DNA of 64,000 nucleotides from Urophycis tenuis. Its lineage: Eukaryota > Chordata > Actinopteri > Gadiformes > Phycidae. The notes below the pieces were generated by a model. The model did no database searches. It had not been told where the DNA came from and saw nothing but the letters and a program-made list of their open reading frames with translations. The position numbers and the translations under genes are program-made. This document shows positions 22,998 to 33,959 of this stretch, piece after piece (position 1 is the stretch's first letter; every line of letters begins with the position of its first letter). Where the stretch lies: positions 593,707-657,706 of the forward strand of contig JAXIVH010000021.1 in the NCBI GenBank assembly GCA_036785325.1, in the 5' to 3' direction.

Positions 22998-23977
22998 CTT
23001 ACTGCTCTAGGAAGTGGCTGTGTGTCAGGGAGGCCTGTTCCTGGACATCTATTGTACACGGGCCCTCGTGGTGCAGCCCCACCTCGGACCTCGATGACCT
23101 GGGGGTTGAGGAGTCCTAGAAGTTCTGAGAAGACACCAATGGTCCCACAGAGATGGCTCCAACATGGACCACTTGTGAGGAGGTTCGGGTATACTTGTCC
23201 TTAATTACTTTAAGACGATAATGGGTAATAATAATATTGTCATCACCCTCCTAAAATAATGTCCCCAGTAATTTTTGGACAAAAATTATTATGAATTATT
23301 TCCCTAAATCATCTCCTTATGATGCTGGCCACTTCTGGTAACATCAAAGTCAAAGTAGCTTTACTGTCAATTCCTTCACATGGCAAGACATTACAAAGGA
23401 ATGGAGAGTTTCTCACCCTCCCACAGTGAACAGATAAAGTGCACAGGCAGGACAAGACATTCCTAGTACTCAAAGTAAACATACAATTCCAAACAGATAA
23501 GATAAAAGAAAGATAAAAAAGACCATGGCCCTCACCCTGAGCTGAACAGGTCATGTGACGTCATGTGATTCTACCCCTCTAGGGTAGAATCTATCATTGA
23601 TCAGTCATTGGCTCAGAATTTTGTGTTTTCTGATTAACTTGAATAAAAGGCATGGGCCATTATTTTCGGAGGGAGATGATACGGGATGTTTTTTAAGACT
23701 AAGTCTAAAAAACGTCCTGTTTGAGGGGAACAACTGCTGTCACTTCCGTGGACATAGAATTCATTCAAGATCAATAAAGAATGTTGAATCTTGATCTCCA
23801 TTCATCACAGTGCACCGTTTCCTCCTGTGTAGTTCTAATACCCCCGTGGTCTCACCAGCCGCCCCCGCCGTCCACCTCCACGGCAGCGCTGCAGGTGTGC
23901 ATGAGGGCCGCCAGTAGGAGGGTCCTCGCCAGGGGGGTCCTCGCTAGGGGGGCCTCCAGAAGCCTCCTCCGGTCCAT
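17025..23977 (-). CDS. jmjd8: JmjC domain-containing protein 8 (JMJD8), 9 exons
   Basis: Exons in transcript order: 23977-23856, 23098-23003, 22322-22274, 20457-20361, 19069-19001, 18069-17950, 17861-17794, 17501-17367 and 17105-17025. They total 837 nt and 278 residues (the human protein is about 264), with all phases closing. Residues 1-32 look like a signal peptide (LLLAALMHTCSAA), fitting the reported ER-lumen location. The single JmjC fold shows RRPVILTG, FGDRTVRLSTANTYSY, DTLYFFGDNNFTEW, VPFHWHGAGFSEVLYGRK and FFPDRWWHATLN. H193, H195 and H262 are candidate iron ligands, but the classical HxD triad is not obvious, as known for this atypical member. The start is the Met before the hydrophobic run; an upstream in-frame Met lies at the edge of a MITE and is less likely. 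The gene is convergent with AMDHD2. Exon 3 is only 49 nt and its acceptor is the least certain. Confidence 0.94.
17140..17250. repeat. TAC/GTA-rich inverted repeats
   Basis: Several overlapping inverted repeats (for example AGTACTACTACTGTAGTAGT) lie in the last JMJD8 intron. They could form hairpins in either strand. No element family was recognised. Confidence 0.7.
18108..18985. repeat. Minisatellite, JMJD8 intron 5
   Basis: Units of about 21-25 bp contain TTTCATGTGTAATGTTAGTG, shifting to TTTCGTGTGTAATGTTGGTG in the second half. The array fills nearly the whole intron between JMJD8 exons 5 and 6. Confidence 0.95.
19205..20275 (-). repeat. 41-bp minisatellite family, JMJD8 intron 4
   Basis: About 26 copies of a 41-bp unit read, on the JMJD8 sense strand, GACAGGTCATTAAGGAGCAG then GTAGGGGTTAGACAGTAC. 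The same family occurs at 30195-30650 and 52335-53690. Confidence 0.95.
20561..22266. repeat. 40-bp minisatellite, JMJD8 intron 3
   Basis: About 42 copies of a 40-bp unit contain GATGTTCCTGTGTAGAGACC, with two main variants after CCCC (GAGCTGTGTGG and ATTCTGTGTGG). The array ends 6 nt from the exon 3 donor of JMJD8. Towards 21360-22130 the two variants alternate. Confidence 0.95.
22375..22905. mobile_element. Interspersed repeat, JMJD8 intron 2
   Basis: It starts with ATAGACTGTATATAAATATG, a sequence I recognise as common in fish intergenic DNA (a related ATTTATATACAGTCTATGG lies at 59225). It ends near a (CA)n run. It is non-coding and carries a poly-C tract at about 22660-22680. The class is unknown; a non-autonomous DNA transposon is likely. 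Confidence 0.5.
22909..22994. repeat. (CA)n microsatellite
   Basis: Pure CA run ending 9 nt from the JMJD8 exon 2 donor side. Confidence 0.95.
23343..23550 (-). mobile_element. LINE 3' end fragment
   Basis: CAAAGTAGCTTTACTGTCAA and the following sequence are the complement of a fish LINE/SINE 3' region. It is non-coding and lies in JMJD8 intron 1. Confidence 0.5.
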
Positions 23978-24015
23978 CCGGTTCTCCGCTCCCCGCCGAG
24001 TACCTCCGCTACAAT

Positions 24016-24204
24016 CGTCGAGTTTCAGATGAGGCATGCGGCTTCGTCTGCCATGCGTCAGAATGCATTCTGGGATGAAAACGTCAGAAATACCTCTGAT
24101 AAACCGATCCGATGCGACGAGTCACCTGGCTTTCAAAACTCGCGTGGTTTCAGGAAAACAACTTCCGCCTGCTTTTCTGGGCATTTGCTCTCGAGCTTAG
24201 TTAT
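24016..24204 (+). mobile_element. MITE, GAGTTTCAGAT family, partial copy B
   Basis: This is the left 190 bp of the family (GTCGAGTTTCAGATGAGGC to GCTCTCGAGC), in the same orientation as the copy at 5131. It starts only about 40 bp upstream of the JMJD8 start codon, so it may contribute to the JMJD8 promoter or 5' leader. Confidence 0.75.
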
Positions 24205-24216
24205 ATACAGTCACTA

Positions 24217-24871
24217 GGCGAGTTTCAGATCGTTTGCATTTGCGCATTCGTTGCAACGAGACTTGAGAAGATCCGGCGGAACTCGTCATAATCACGTCAA
24301 GTTCCCGTCTGGTCAAGGCGGACACAGGTGAACTTCTCGTCAACAACTTCCGTTCTTCGTAGCAGACGAGTTCGAGGCATTGGATCTCCCCTTATTGATG
24401 CAGGCTGAGGAGCAAATGCAATGAATTTTCTGCATGCACAATGGCTTGGCTATGTGGAGAAATGTGTAAATAAAATAAATAAATAAAAAATGCATGATGG
24501 GTGATGAAGTGAAAGTTCACAAAATCGTCTCTTTTTAATCTCTTTTTAATATGCATAGTTTGGGAGAGGGCACCAGACACGCCTCTCTGAAAGGTGTAAC
24601 GTCACTTCTGACGTGAATAATTTAATTTCGGTATTCCAACCAACCAGGGCAAAGTTGAGAGGATGTTGAGGGGAGTGTCTTATGTCCGCACTTGCTCGAG
24701 AGAACATGGCCAGAAAAGCAGGCGGAAGTTGTTTTCCTGAAACCACGCGAGTTTTGAAAGCCAGGTGAATCGTCGCATCGGAAGTTCATCAGAGGTATTT
24801 CTGACGTTTTCATCCCAGAATGCATTCTGAAGCATGGCAAACGAAGCCCCATGCCTCATCTGAAACTCGCC
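24217..24871 (-). mobile_element. MITE, GAGTTTCAGAT family, complete copy C
   Basis: This 655-bp element has terminal inverted repeats GGCGAGTTTCAGAT (24217) and ATCTGAAACTCGCC (ending 24871). It is flanked on both sides by TA (24215-24216 and 24872-24873), as expected for Tc1/mariner-type integration. No transposase frame is present. Confidence 0.85.
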
Positions 24872-24874
24872 TAT

Positions 24875-25036
24875 TGGATCTCCCCTTATTGATGCAGGCT
24901 GAGGAGCAAATGGATGAATTTTCTGCATGCACAATGGCTTGGCTATGTGGATAAATGTGTAAATAAAATAAATAAAATAAAAAATGCATGATGAGTGATG
25001 AAGTGAAAGTTCACAAAATTGTCTCTTTCTCGCCTA
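24875..25036 (-). mobile_element. MITE, GAGTTTCAGAT family, internal fragment D
   Basis: It repeats the internal part of copy C (GGATCTCCCCTTATTGATGC onward), ending at CTCGCCTAG. The cluster 24016-25036 is therefore a composite of at least three insertions or rearrangements of one family. Confidence 0.75.
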
Positions 25037-25324
25037 GTCTTCTCGTAGATCCACGGTAATCCACAGTGAGCTGGGCTGTTTCCGGTCATCGGGCCAATCA
25101 GAAAGCACCACAGAGACTCCACCCACCCTCTTGTGTTGACGTCACAACCCAGACGTGACACGTCCCTGTGTTCACATTATGGGTTTATAGTTTTCTGTAT
25201 TGAACACATTGAAGAATGTGTTTCTGATTAGACCGAAAAGTCTGTCTCGTATGTATTACGCAACCCAAGTTAACTCATTGAAGTAAATCGGAATCCATAT
25301 TTTTTGTGAAAAGATTTCAATTAA

Positions 25325-25698
25325 TGTTCAATGTGTTATATATGGCGGCACTGTCGCCTCACAGCAAGAGGGTTCTGAGCAAGAGGGTTCTGGGTTCGAA
25401 TCCACCTGGGACCCGGGACCTTTCTGTGTGGAGTTTGCATGTTCTCCCCGTGCTTCCGTGGGTTCTCTCCGGGTACTCCGGCTTCCTCCCACAGACCAAA
25501 AACATGCAGGTTGGGGATTAGGTTCATTGGTGTCTCTAAATTGACCATAGGTGTGTATGTGAGTGTGATTGATTGTTTGTCTATATATGTTAGCCCTGTG
25601 ATAGGCTGGCGACCTGTCCAGAGTGTACCCCGCCTCTCGCCCGTTGCAGCTGGGATTGGCTCCAGCGACCCTCGTAGAGGATAAGCGGTTACGACGAT
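25325..25698 (+). mobile_element. Abundant fish SINE-like repeat
   Basis: The tRNA-like start has a GGTTCGAATCC box B (25393). It is followed by the body GTTTGCATGTTCTCCCCGTG, CCCACAGACCAAAAACATGC and GTGATAGGCTGGCGACCTGT, ending GATAAGCGG. I recognise this as one of the commonest dispersed repeats in spiny-rayed fish. A 12-bp segment (AAGAGGGTTCTG) is duplicated in its head. Confidence 0.8.
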
Positions 25699-25824
25699 GG
25701 TTGTTATATATGAATCATATATCTATATATTATATACTGTATATATTATATACACGTCATTTTCAACCAGGAAAGCATTGTTTCATTTAAAAAGCTTAAC
25801 CTTCCCCAAGATGAAAAGGATGCG

Positions 25825-26976
25825 TGATGCTGATTCTGTAAGTGAGGATGGTGATGCTGACTCTGTAAGTGAGGATGGTGATAATGACTCTGTAAGTGAG
25901 GATGGTGATAATGACTCTGTAAGTGAGGATGGTGATAATGATTCTGTAAGTGAGGATGGTGATAATGACTCTGTAAGTGAGGATGGTGATAATGACTCTG
26001 TAAGTGAGGATGGTGATGCTAACTCTGTAAGTGAGGATGGTGATAATGACTCTGTAAGTGAGGATGGTGATAATGACTCTGTAAGTGAGGATGGTGATGC
26101 TAACTCTGTAAGTGAGGATGGTGATAATGACTCTGTAAGTGAGGATGGTGATAATGACTCTGTAAGTGAGGATGGTGATGCTAACTCTGTAAGTGAGGAT
26201 GGTGATAATGACTCTGTAAGTGAGGATGGTGATAATGACTCTGTAAGTGAGGATGGTGATAATGACTCTGTAAGTGAGGATGGTGATAATGATTCTGTAA
26301 GTGAGGATGGTGATAATGACTCTGTAAGTGAGGATGGTGATAATGACTCTGTAAGTGAGGATGGTGATGCTAACTCTGTAAGTGAGGATGGTGATAATGA
26401 CTCTGTAAGTGAGGATGGTGATAATGACTCTGTAAGTGAGGATGGTGATGCTAACTCTGTAAGTGAGGATGGTGATGCTAACTCTGTAAGTGAGGATGGT
26501 GATAATGACTCTGTAAGTGAGGATGGTGATAATGACTCTGTAAGTGAGGATGGTGATAATGACTCTGTAAGTGAGGATGGTGATGCTAACTCTGTAAGTG
26601 AGGATGGTGATAATGACTCTGTAAGTGAGGATGGTGATAATGACTCTGTAAGTGAGGATGGTGATGCTAACTCTGTAAGTGAGGATGGTGATAATGACTC
26701 TGTAAGTGAGGATGGTGATAATGACTCTGTAAGTGAGGATGGTGATGCTAACTCTGTAAGTGAGGATGGTGATAATGACTCTGTAAGTGAGGATGGTGAT
26801 AATGACTCTGTAAGTGAGGATGGTGATAATGATTCTGTAAGTGAGGATGGTGATGCTAACTCTGTAAGTGAGGATGGTGATAATGACTCTGTAAGTGAGG
26901 ATGGTGATAATGACTCTGTAAGTGAGGATGGTGATAATGACTCTGTAAGTGAGGATGGTGATAATGACTCTGTAAG
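25825..26976 (+). repeat. 27-bp minisatellite, open as an acidic nonapeptide repeat
   Basis: There are 42 full units and a partial one. In one frame each unit encodes DNDSVSEDG, with ANSVSEDG or ADSVSEDG variants. Because the unit is a multiple of three with no stop, the whole 1.15 kb lies in a 446-codon frame (25697-27037). No conserved domain precedes or follows it. Every unit contains GTAAGTGAGG, a consensus 5' splice donor. I treat it as a repeat, not a proven gene. It lies between JMJD8 and the protease. Confidence 0.85.
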
Positions 26977-27037
26977 TGCCCAGGGTAGGTGGCCTCTAAT
27001 GGATCCCTCGTCTTTACCGTCTATTTATTTTCCTTGA

Positions 27038-27539
27038 TTTTCATGTGCATTGACATCATTGTTCATTGGTTATGATTAGAATTGTAACTCATGCAGAACT
27101 GTCCTACTGAGTGGTGCCTTGTTTGGGCAGTGTGGGTCAGAACAACAGTAAATTGAATTGTCTATTTGAAAAATAAATGCTTAAATAAATATACATAAAG
27201 GAAATTATTATCAAGATGTAATTTTTCATCAAAAATGTTTACCTTCATTATGTCCAAGCAAGCACACGTATACAGCACATTACATAATAAGTATTGCAAG
27301 TATAATAATAATCTTGTGCAAATATTAGCAGAAACCCTTCATTAAGGAAATACGTATGTCATTGCTGATTCCTTCACTCTTGTTTTTCTTATGTCTAAAT
27401 CTCCTTTAATGTCCTTTAAACCACAGCCACACAACTGTGAGGCAGCTGTCGAACCCTCCACCATAGTGCTCCATGTCCTGAGATATGATGCCTCAGGAAG
27501 TCTATTAATAATATATGTTTATAAAGCAGCAGCTCTTCT
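27038..27539. other. Intergenic, no feature recognised
   Basis: AT-rich DNA between the 27-bp array and the protease 3' region. Only short chance frames are seen. Confidence 0.6.
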
Positions 27540-27695
27540 GACATCACAGTCTGAGTTAAGAGGAACAGTCGCTAACTAATCCATCAAAGCCTGAGTTAAG
27601 AGGAACAGTCGCTAACTAATCCATCACAGCCTGAGTTAAGAGGAACAGTCGTTAACTAATCCATCACAGCCTGAGTTAAGAAGAACAGTCACTAT
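27540..27695. repeat. 40-bp repeat directly after the protease stop codon
   Basis: Four units contain CATCACAGCCTGAGTTAAGA and GGAACAGTCGCTAACTAATC. They begin within a few bases of the protease stop codon and would form its proximal 3' untranslated region. Confidence 0.85.
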
Positions 27696-27696
27696 G

Positions 27697-30600
27697 TCAG
27701 CCAAAAAGGTAGCGAGTGAAAAGAATGGACAGAAGGAGGAGGGGGAGGGAGATGAAGGAGGAGACGGCGCTGGACGAAAATATGGAGGAGTTGCCGGTTG
27801 ACAGTACAAAGCCGGGCGGGTTGGAGGAGGTCTGGCTGTTGATCCAGCTCTGGAACTGTGACACTCGGGCGTAGACCCCCGGCGTATCGGGCTCCGCACA
27901 GCCCCTCCCGAAGCTGACCACCCCGACCTCCACCCACCGAGAGCCATCCTTGAAGACCATGGGACCGCCGGAGTCACCCTGCAGGTGGAGAGGAGGAGAG
28001 AGGTCCACTGTTAGCACGATGTTAGCATGGTGCCTTCTGATCAAGTAGGTCCACCTGTTAGCATGATGCCTTCTGATCACGTCCTTCAGATGAGTAGCAT
28101 CACTACAATCACACATGGTGGGAACACAGGAATAAAACTAGGATACAATACAATAGAATAAAATAGAAGTAGTAATGGAACAGGTCAAGGGCTAAGCTAG
28201 AGTAGAGGAGAGTGTATGGACATGGAAAGCAGCAGGTCCACAAGAATGACCTAAAGATACAGACACCGGTGTGCAGGTAGAAAGTGCATAGAAGTATAGG
28301 CATAACACATCTACTATTGCATACCTAGTATAGCATAAATTAGATAGCCAGCCCAGCAGAGCTAGTGTAGTATAAATAGCATAGCATAGTATAGCATTCT
28401 TGAGCATAACATACTAGCATAACACAACTAGCACAGTGTTATAGGCATTGCATACTAACCATAACATAGATAGCGTGGTACATTTGAATGATCCTTTCAT
28501 CCTATGTATCTTCACGATGAACTTATCGTAGGTCTCCTGGGACCTGTCAGCTAAACAAGTAGGATGTCGTGTAAAACCACTAGCATAGCACGACAAGCAT
28601 TAGGGCACACCTGGCACGAGTCCTTCCCTCCCTCGGTGAGACCGGCACAGATCATGTTGTCTGTGATGTCGTTGTAGACGGTGCTGCACTGCTGGTTGGA
28701 AACCACAGGAACCTCCACCTCCTGCAGCCTCTGAGGCGCTGGCAGGACAACTGGACAGAGCAATGAGAACACAACCCATCCTTTACCAGTAAGAACCTTA
28801 GAACTTTATCAGGAGGAACTTTACCAGTAGAACACTACTAGTAGAACACTACCATCAGAACACTACCTCTACTGGTAGAACACCAGTAGAACACTACCTG
28901 GGGGTGGCCCAGGCCTTGAGGACACATGAAAGACCCGGGGTTAGTAGATGAATAAGGAGTCCTCACCCCCTGATCTGATGGTTCCCCAGCCGGTCACCCA
29001 GGTCTCCGTCCCAGCAGGGAACGTGCTTGCAGCGGAGGCCAGGCAGACAGGCCGGATGTAGTCGGTGAAGTCTACGGTTGAGGACAGCTTCAGCAAGCAC
29101 ATGTCGTTGTTGTTGGGTGTGTCTTGGTAGTCGGGGTGGTTGATGATCTGGTCCACGGTACGGAACACCTCGTTGGAGTTGGGGCCCTGCTGGGTGTCCC
29201 TGCCCAGATACACCAGGAGGTTTACTGTTGAGTCGCCACTCCTGGAGGAGAGGGAGTGTAGTATGGGAGCTTTAGGAGGTCTTATCTGAGTGTCGTCTGT
29301 CAGGATGCTAAAGCCTACTGTTAGCTAGTAGTCGGTGAAACGTCTCAAAGGAACATCTGTCCTGGGTGACTGCTTCCTTTCAGAGACCAACGTCATGAGA
29401 AAATATGAAAGAAGCAGAAAGGGGAGATGTTGCATACAGCCACCAGATGAGACCAAGGGGAGAACAACACATTATATAATAACACATTATATAATATATT
29501 ATTTAAAAAGATGTTATATAATAAAAAATAACATATAATAATATATAATAACATATAGCAGCTAAATGACATTCCTGTGGGATCGATGCTTGACAGAGAT
29601 ATAGCAGCAGCTCCAGCACCACCAGAGAACATCCACCATGAGCCTCCTGATCTGGTGGTACCCAGTTAGTCAGCTAGCCTCCTCCTGACCTGGTGGTACC
29701 CAGTTAGTCAGCTAGCCTCCTCCTGACCTGGTGGCTGGTTAGGTTGTTCTGCAGCTCTATCTTGGTAGATCATTTTGTGGACTGTGATCTTCCCCTGCTG
29801 AAAGAAGGGAGGACATGTGCCCTGCAGGGTCCACTTGGCCACAGGGATGTTGGGGGTCCACGCTGATGAGGAACTGTTTTGGGACACCGAAGCCGAGGCA
29901 GCGTAGCCTACAGCAAATCAAACTCAAACTTGAAAGTTCCACGTGGTACACGTGTGTGTTATCCTCAGAGACTCACCCCTGAAAGCAGTGAGCCGCAGTC
30001 AGCACCCACTGGCTGCTGATCAGAGAGCCTCCACAGAAGTGGCTGCCGCGGTGCAGACTGACCTGCCATGGCCAGGTCCCTGCCGGGGCGTCAGCTCCAC
30101 CCACAATCCTGTTGCTGAGGGGGGCTGTCCCACAGACTGGGGAGCAAATATACACTGTATGTCCCCTCTATAACCCTACTTGATGCTTACTCACCTACTG
30201 TCTAACCCCGACCTGCTCCTTAATGACCTGTCTCTGTACTGTCTAACCCCTACCTGCTCCTTAATGACCTGTCTGTGCTGTCTAACCCCTACCTGCTCCT
30301 TAATGACCTGTCTCTGTACTGTCTAACCCCTACCTGCTCCTTAATGACCTGTCTCTGTACTGTCTAACCCCTACCTGCTCCTTCATGACCTGTCTCTGTA
30401 CTGTCTAACCCCTACCTGCTCCTTCATGACCTGTCTCTGTACTGTCTAACCCCTACCTGCTCCTTAATGACCTGTCTGTGCTGTCTAACCCCTACCTGCT
30501 CCTTAATGACCTGTCTCTGTACTGTCTAACCCCTACCTGCTCCTTCATGACCTGTCTCTGTACTGTCTAACCCCTACCTGCTCCTTAATGACCTGTCTGT

Positions 30601-31473
30601 GCTGTCTAACCCCTACCTGCTCCTTAATGACCTGTCTCTGTACTGTGGGGATTGAAGGATGAAAAGATCATATGGCGAAATCTCAGCGTCTGCTAAAGGC
30701 CCTAAATGTAAATGTAACCCCTACCTGCTCCTTAGTAGCCTCTATCTATCACTGAGGTTGCATATTCTCATTATTCATTATTGTTCAAAGGAAGTAAAGC
30801 AAGCAACGTACCATCCAACTGGCCTCGGCTTCCTGCAAAGACAGAAGGGGACTTCAGAATTCCCAGCAGAGAACAAATCAGAGGATACCTCCCCACCCAG
30901 TATGGGAGGAATGCCACCATCTCATGTAAAGTCACATGACTGTTTGAGGCCATAACCTAACCAACAGGTTCCCTGTAAGCCCTGTGCCCTTTGTTTTATT
31001 AAGAACACCTTCAAGACTTTTGAATACAACGAGTCTGGTCACAAACATCTCATCAGAAGGTGTTTATGACCAGACTCACACTGCTATTAACACAGGATTT
31101 CACCTTGCTGCCCATGGATTACTGACCATACTAACACAGGTACTAACAGGTTTCTATGGGAGTGTAGAGCAGAGTGTGTCAGTGAGGGACACTGAAGGGA
31201 CATTATCCATGAAGAGCTCAGCAACAGGCAGTGTGCTATGGTCCTTTTTCATTCTACATGAATTTTCTTTTAAACTATTGGTATTTATAATCTTTCTTCT
31301 TATCTTAAAACTATTTCTTTAAGAAAAGGTTTCCTCTCCACTATTTTAAGACACTTTCTGCTATTGTTATTTATTTTACAGTATTGTTGTATATATTGTT
31401 ATTTCAAGGATTGTCTCTTACCTTTCAGTATCATCGTCAGGAGCACTAAGGCAGTGCTGAGCAGTCGGTCCAT
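27697..31473 (-). CDS. Trypsin-like serine protease with hydrophobic C-terminal tail, 5 exons
   Basis: Exons in transcript order: 31473-31422, 30136-29977, 29241-28967, 28750-28611 and 27978-27697. They total 909 nt and 302 residues. Exon 1 encodes a signal peptide (LLSTALVLLTMIL). CGTAPLSNRIVGG gives a short propeptide cysteine and an activation cleavage after R27. The triad is H67 (LTAAHC), D117 (NNNDMCLL) and S212 (GDSGGP). D206, six residues before the Ser, predicts cleavage after Lys or Arg. Residues 279-302 (FISLPLLLLSILF and following) form a hydrophobic tail, suggesting a GPI anchor or membrane segment, as in prostasin/testisin-type proteases. The closest family by memory is the PRSS27/prostasin/tryptase group, and the exact orthologue is not clear. 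The 41-bp minisatellite lies in intron 1. Confidence 0.93.
29640..29735. repeat. Short tandem repeat, protease intron 2
   Basis: About three units contain CCTCCTGACCTGGTGGTACC followed by CAGTTAGTCAGCTAG. AT-rich palindromic sequence lies next to it (29455-29560). Confidence 0.8.
30195..30650 (-). repeat. 41-bp minisatellite family, protease intron 1
   Basis: About 11 units are of the same family as at 19205-20275, again in the sense orientation of the host gene. It is followed by an L2-type tail (30690-30716, complement of TTTACATTTACATTTAGGGC). Confidence 0.93.
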
Positions 31474-31509
31474 CTTGTGGCTATGGGCAGTCCACAGGAA
31501 TCTCCTCTC

Positions 31510-31515
31510 TATATA
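31510..31515 (-). promoter_or_regulatory. TATA-like box upstream of the protease gene
   Basis: GTATATAGAG on the minus strand lies about 37 nt before the ATG, implying a very short leader. A similar TATATAGAGAGG motif lies in inverted arrangement near 31577-31590. This is inference from position only. Confidence 0.45.
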
Positions 31516-31599
31516 CGACAGAGGGAAACCTGCCCCCTGTCTCTACCATACGCACAGCACAGGTGACGTTCCTTCCTATATAGAGAGGAAAGTGACATG

Positions 31600-32220
31600 C
31601 TAAGTAACATAATATAGAATTGATCATATTCAACTTGTAATATAGTTATATTATTACAAAAGTGTGATAATCACACGTTTCTGAATGCCTTGAATACATA
31701 ATAAGATACTAAATACAATAAAGTAAAAAAAGTTCAATAGTAACAAGTAAAATAAACAAGCAAGTAGATAAAAACAACATTAAACCATGTAAAAGCATGT
31801 ATTTAACATTTACCCAGAAGGTAAGCTCAGCTAGTTGATATTAGTGTAAAAGTTTCAAAGTATATTTAAGAAGGTAACTAATGTGGTGTAACTGATCATA
31901 ACTAGATGACCAATGTGAACCTTCACGCTAACCTTTCCTCCAAAAGTGTTAGAAAGTTAAAAAAACTAAATCTATGTTAATCCAAATGTGTATTTTATAC
32001 AAAACAACCACGCCAAGCAACACAGATGTTTAAGAGATGTCACGATGAGTTTCCACTCCTGTGTTGTCATAATAACCATCTTTCAAACTGGTGAGACTGG
32101 TTCTTGGATGATAAATGATAGAAGTATGAGGAACGATAAATGGTTCTTTCCCATTACTTCTTCAAGCTCCATATAAGGTCGGTAATGTTGTCAAGGCTTC
32201 AGACGTTTATTATCAGGGGG
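31600..32220. other. Intergenic AT-rich DNA
   Basis: No coding, RNA or repeat feature was recognised. Confidence 0.5.
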
Positions 32221-32224
32221 ATCA

Positions 32225-33010
32225 GCCCTTACCTCCGTAGATGGCTGGACCTGCCATAGAGTGGCAGGTCCAGCGAGTAGCATCGCTCTGTACGGACAGA
32301 ACAACTAACTGAGTTCCCCATTAGCAGCCTGAATGAGGAGTTCATGGTTACCCGTGTAAGAGAGGTGCTGCAGTACAGGGAATCCAGTGACCCGAAAGTC
32401 TCCAGGCTGTCATTGTAGTCAGGACTGGGAGGAAGTGGAGGGCAGGAAGCAGTCGAGCAGGTTGAGTCACGCTTGCCTTGGTGGTCGGCCCAGTGGCATC
32501 TGGATGAGCAGGCCTTGGTCACGTTTCAACCACGCGCTACGCCAGAGCTTGGGGCAAAGACAGACGCTGATTGGTCCAAGAGGAGATGAGAGCTGCTGTG
32601 GAGGAACTGCATGCTAGCCAGATGGTGGGGATGCGACAGCAAGGCGCATGGACAAGATGGGAACCTTACTGGATCAAGTTCCTGATTGCGTCCGTCTATG
32701 AGGTCTTACCCAACCCATCCACTCTCTTCTGCTGGGGCAAGGTTGACACACCATTATGTCCCTTGTGCCTCAGATGAGGAACGCTAGAGAATATCCTCAG
32801 ATGTTGCCCAAAAGCCCTGGGAGAAGGATGCTATACTTGGCCAGAGAAAGGCCATCAAAACCACCACAGAGCAGCTGAGAAGGCCTCTAGATGTTTGTGG
32901 ATCAAGAAGGGCGATCCGTGGGTACATGCTACTCCGACACAAGTCAGGACTTGATCGATCCAGGCTGGGTCGCCTGGGTAAGGGTGTATGATGTTGAAGG
33001 ACCCAAAACA
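32225..33010 (+). mobile_element. Decayed LINE ORF C-terminal fragment
   Basis: In the frame around 32571-32777 the peptide includes QQGAWTRWEPYWIKFLIAS, YEVLPNPSTLFCWG and VDTPLCPLCLR. This is the CxxC-type zinc-binding end of a LINE polyprotein. A stop follows, then further homologous sequence (ENILRCCPKALGEG). The upstream part needs frame changes. It is a 5'-truncated, non-functional copy. Confidence 0.7.
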
Positions 33011-33959
33011 CCCGATGACCCCAGGTTCCATCACTGATGATGTCTCAGTGCATCTACTGATGTATATTAAACAAATATCTAGATATACCATCTATCTGGA
33101 AGCTTAAGATGAAACCTTCATTAGGCTACGTCACTTGCTAATAACCCTGTCAATATTTGTGACATTTCTTTTGTATATTTGTCTCGATAATTATATTGTT
33201 TGTGATATTTTATACGTATGTAATTGTTTCAGGTCTCTCTCCAAATAGATTTTGATCTCAATGAGACCTGACAAACAAAGGTTAACATAAAAATACAATA
33301 CTTTTCTCCAAAGAGTTTACAAATGAGACTGAGAACAATGAAAGTATGTCATTAAAGTAAGAATCAAGTGCTGCGCAACCTAGTTTATCTAGATATCACA
33401 TCTAATACTCATCTTCTAAAGGTTTGAACAGTTGTGGTCCGGGGTTAGGGTTAGCAGGAGACTGCGGTGGTCTCATGTTGCCATTAAGTAGGCCTACATG
33501 AGCAATGGGCTGCAAGGTGGGGATCCTCAGTTCAAGTCTTGGTTTGTTAGCAAGATGAACATGTCATGAACATGCCGGGATCGGAGTCAGAAGATGATCG
33601 TGAATAATAATAATAATAAAAAGATCAAACAGGAAGTTATTAGAGTCTTTCTGCAAATACCTTTTATATATAAAACGTTATAACACATGTGTAATGAATG
33701 AAACATCTCCTAAAATGAGTTATTCTTTGTACTTCTCTGTGTGTGTTACTGTTATGATGGTTTGTATTATTATTTTGTAGGCCTATATGTATTATTATCA
33801 GAAGCTCCATCCGGGTTCTGTCCGCCCATGCGCGTAGCCCCGCCCTGCCGCTGCGGTCCATTTTGTGTTTCGCAGGACGAGCCGGGAATCGAACCGAGAC
33901 CTTTCTGGACGCACGGCGTGTGGGTGATGCCTCACATTGAAAGCGCACTATATTAGGAA
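33011..33959. other. Intergenic, TAOK2 upstream
   Basis: No gene was supported. The segment 33790-33940 becomes GC- and CpG-rich and may be the TAOK2 promoter side. A tRNA-like T-loop there was rejected. Confidence 0.45.

Noticed and set aside
22689..23204. 171-codon frame with poly-HT run
   Set aside because: It crosses an interspersed repeat, the (CA)n microsatellite and antisense of JMJD8 exon 2; a chance frame.
25697..27037. 446-codon acidic repeat protein gene
   Set aside because: The frame is open because the unit is 27 bp; no domain, promoter or splice partner supports a gene, so it is listed as a repeat and a finding.
33850..33945. tRNA gene on the minus strand (GGTTCGATTCCCGG motif)
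   Set aside because: No matching A box, and the T and acceptor stems do not pair.
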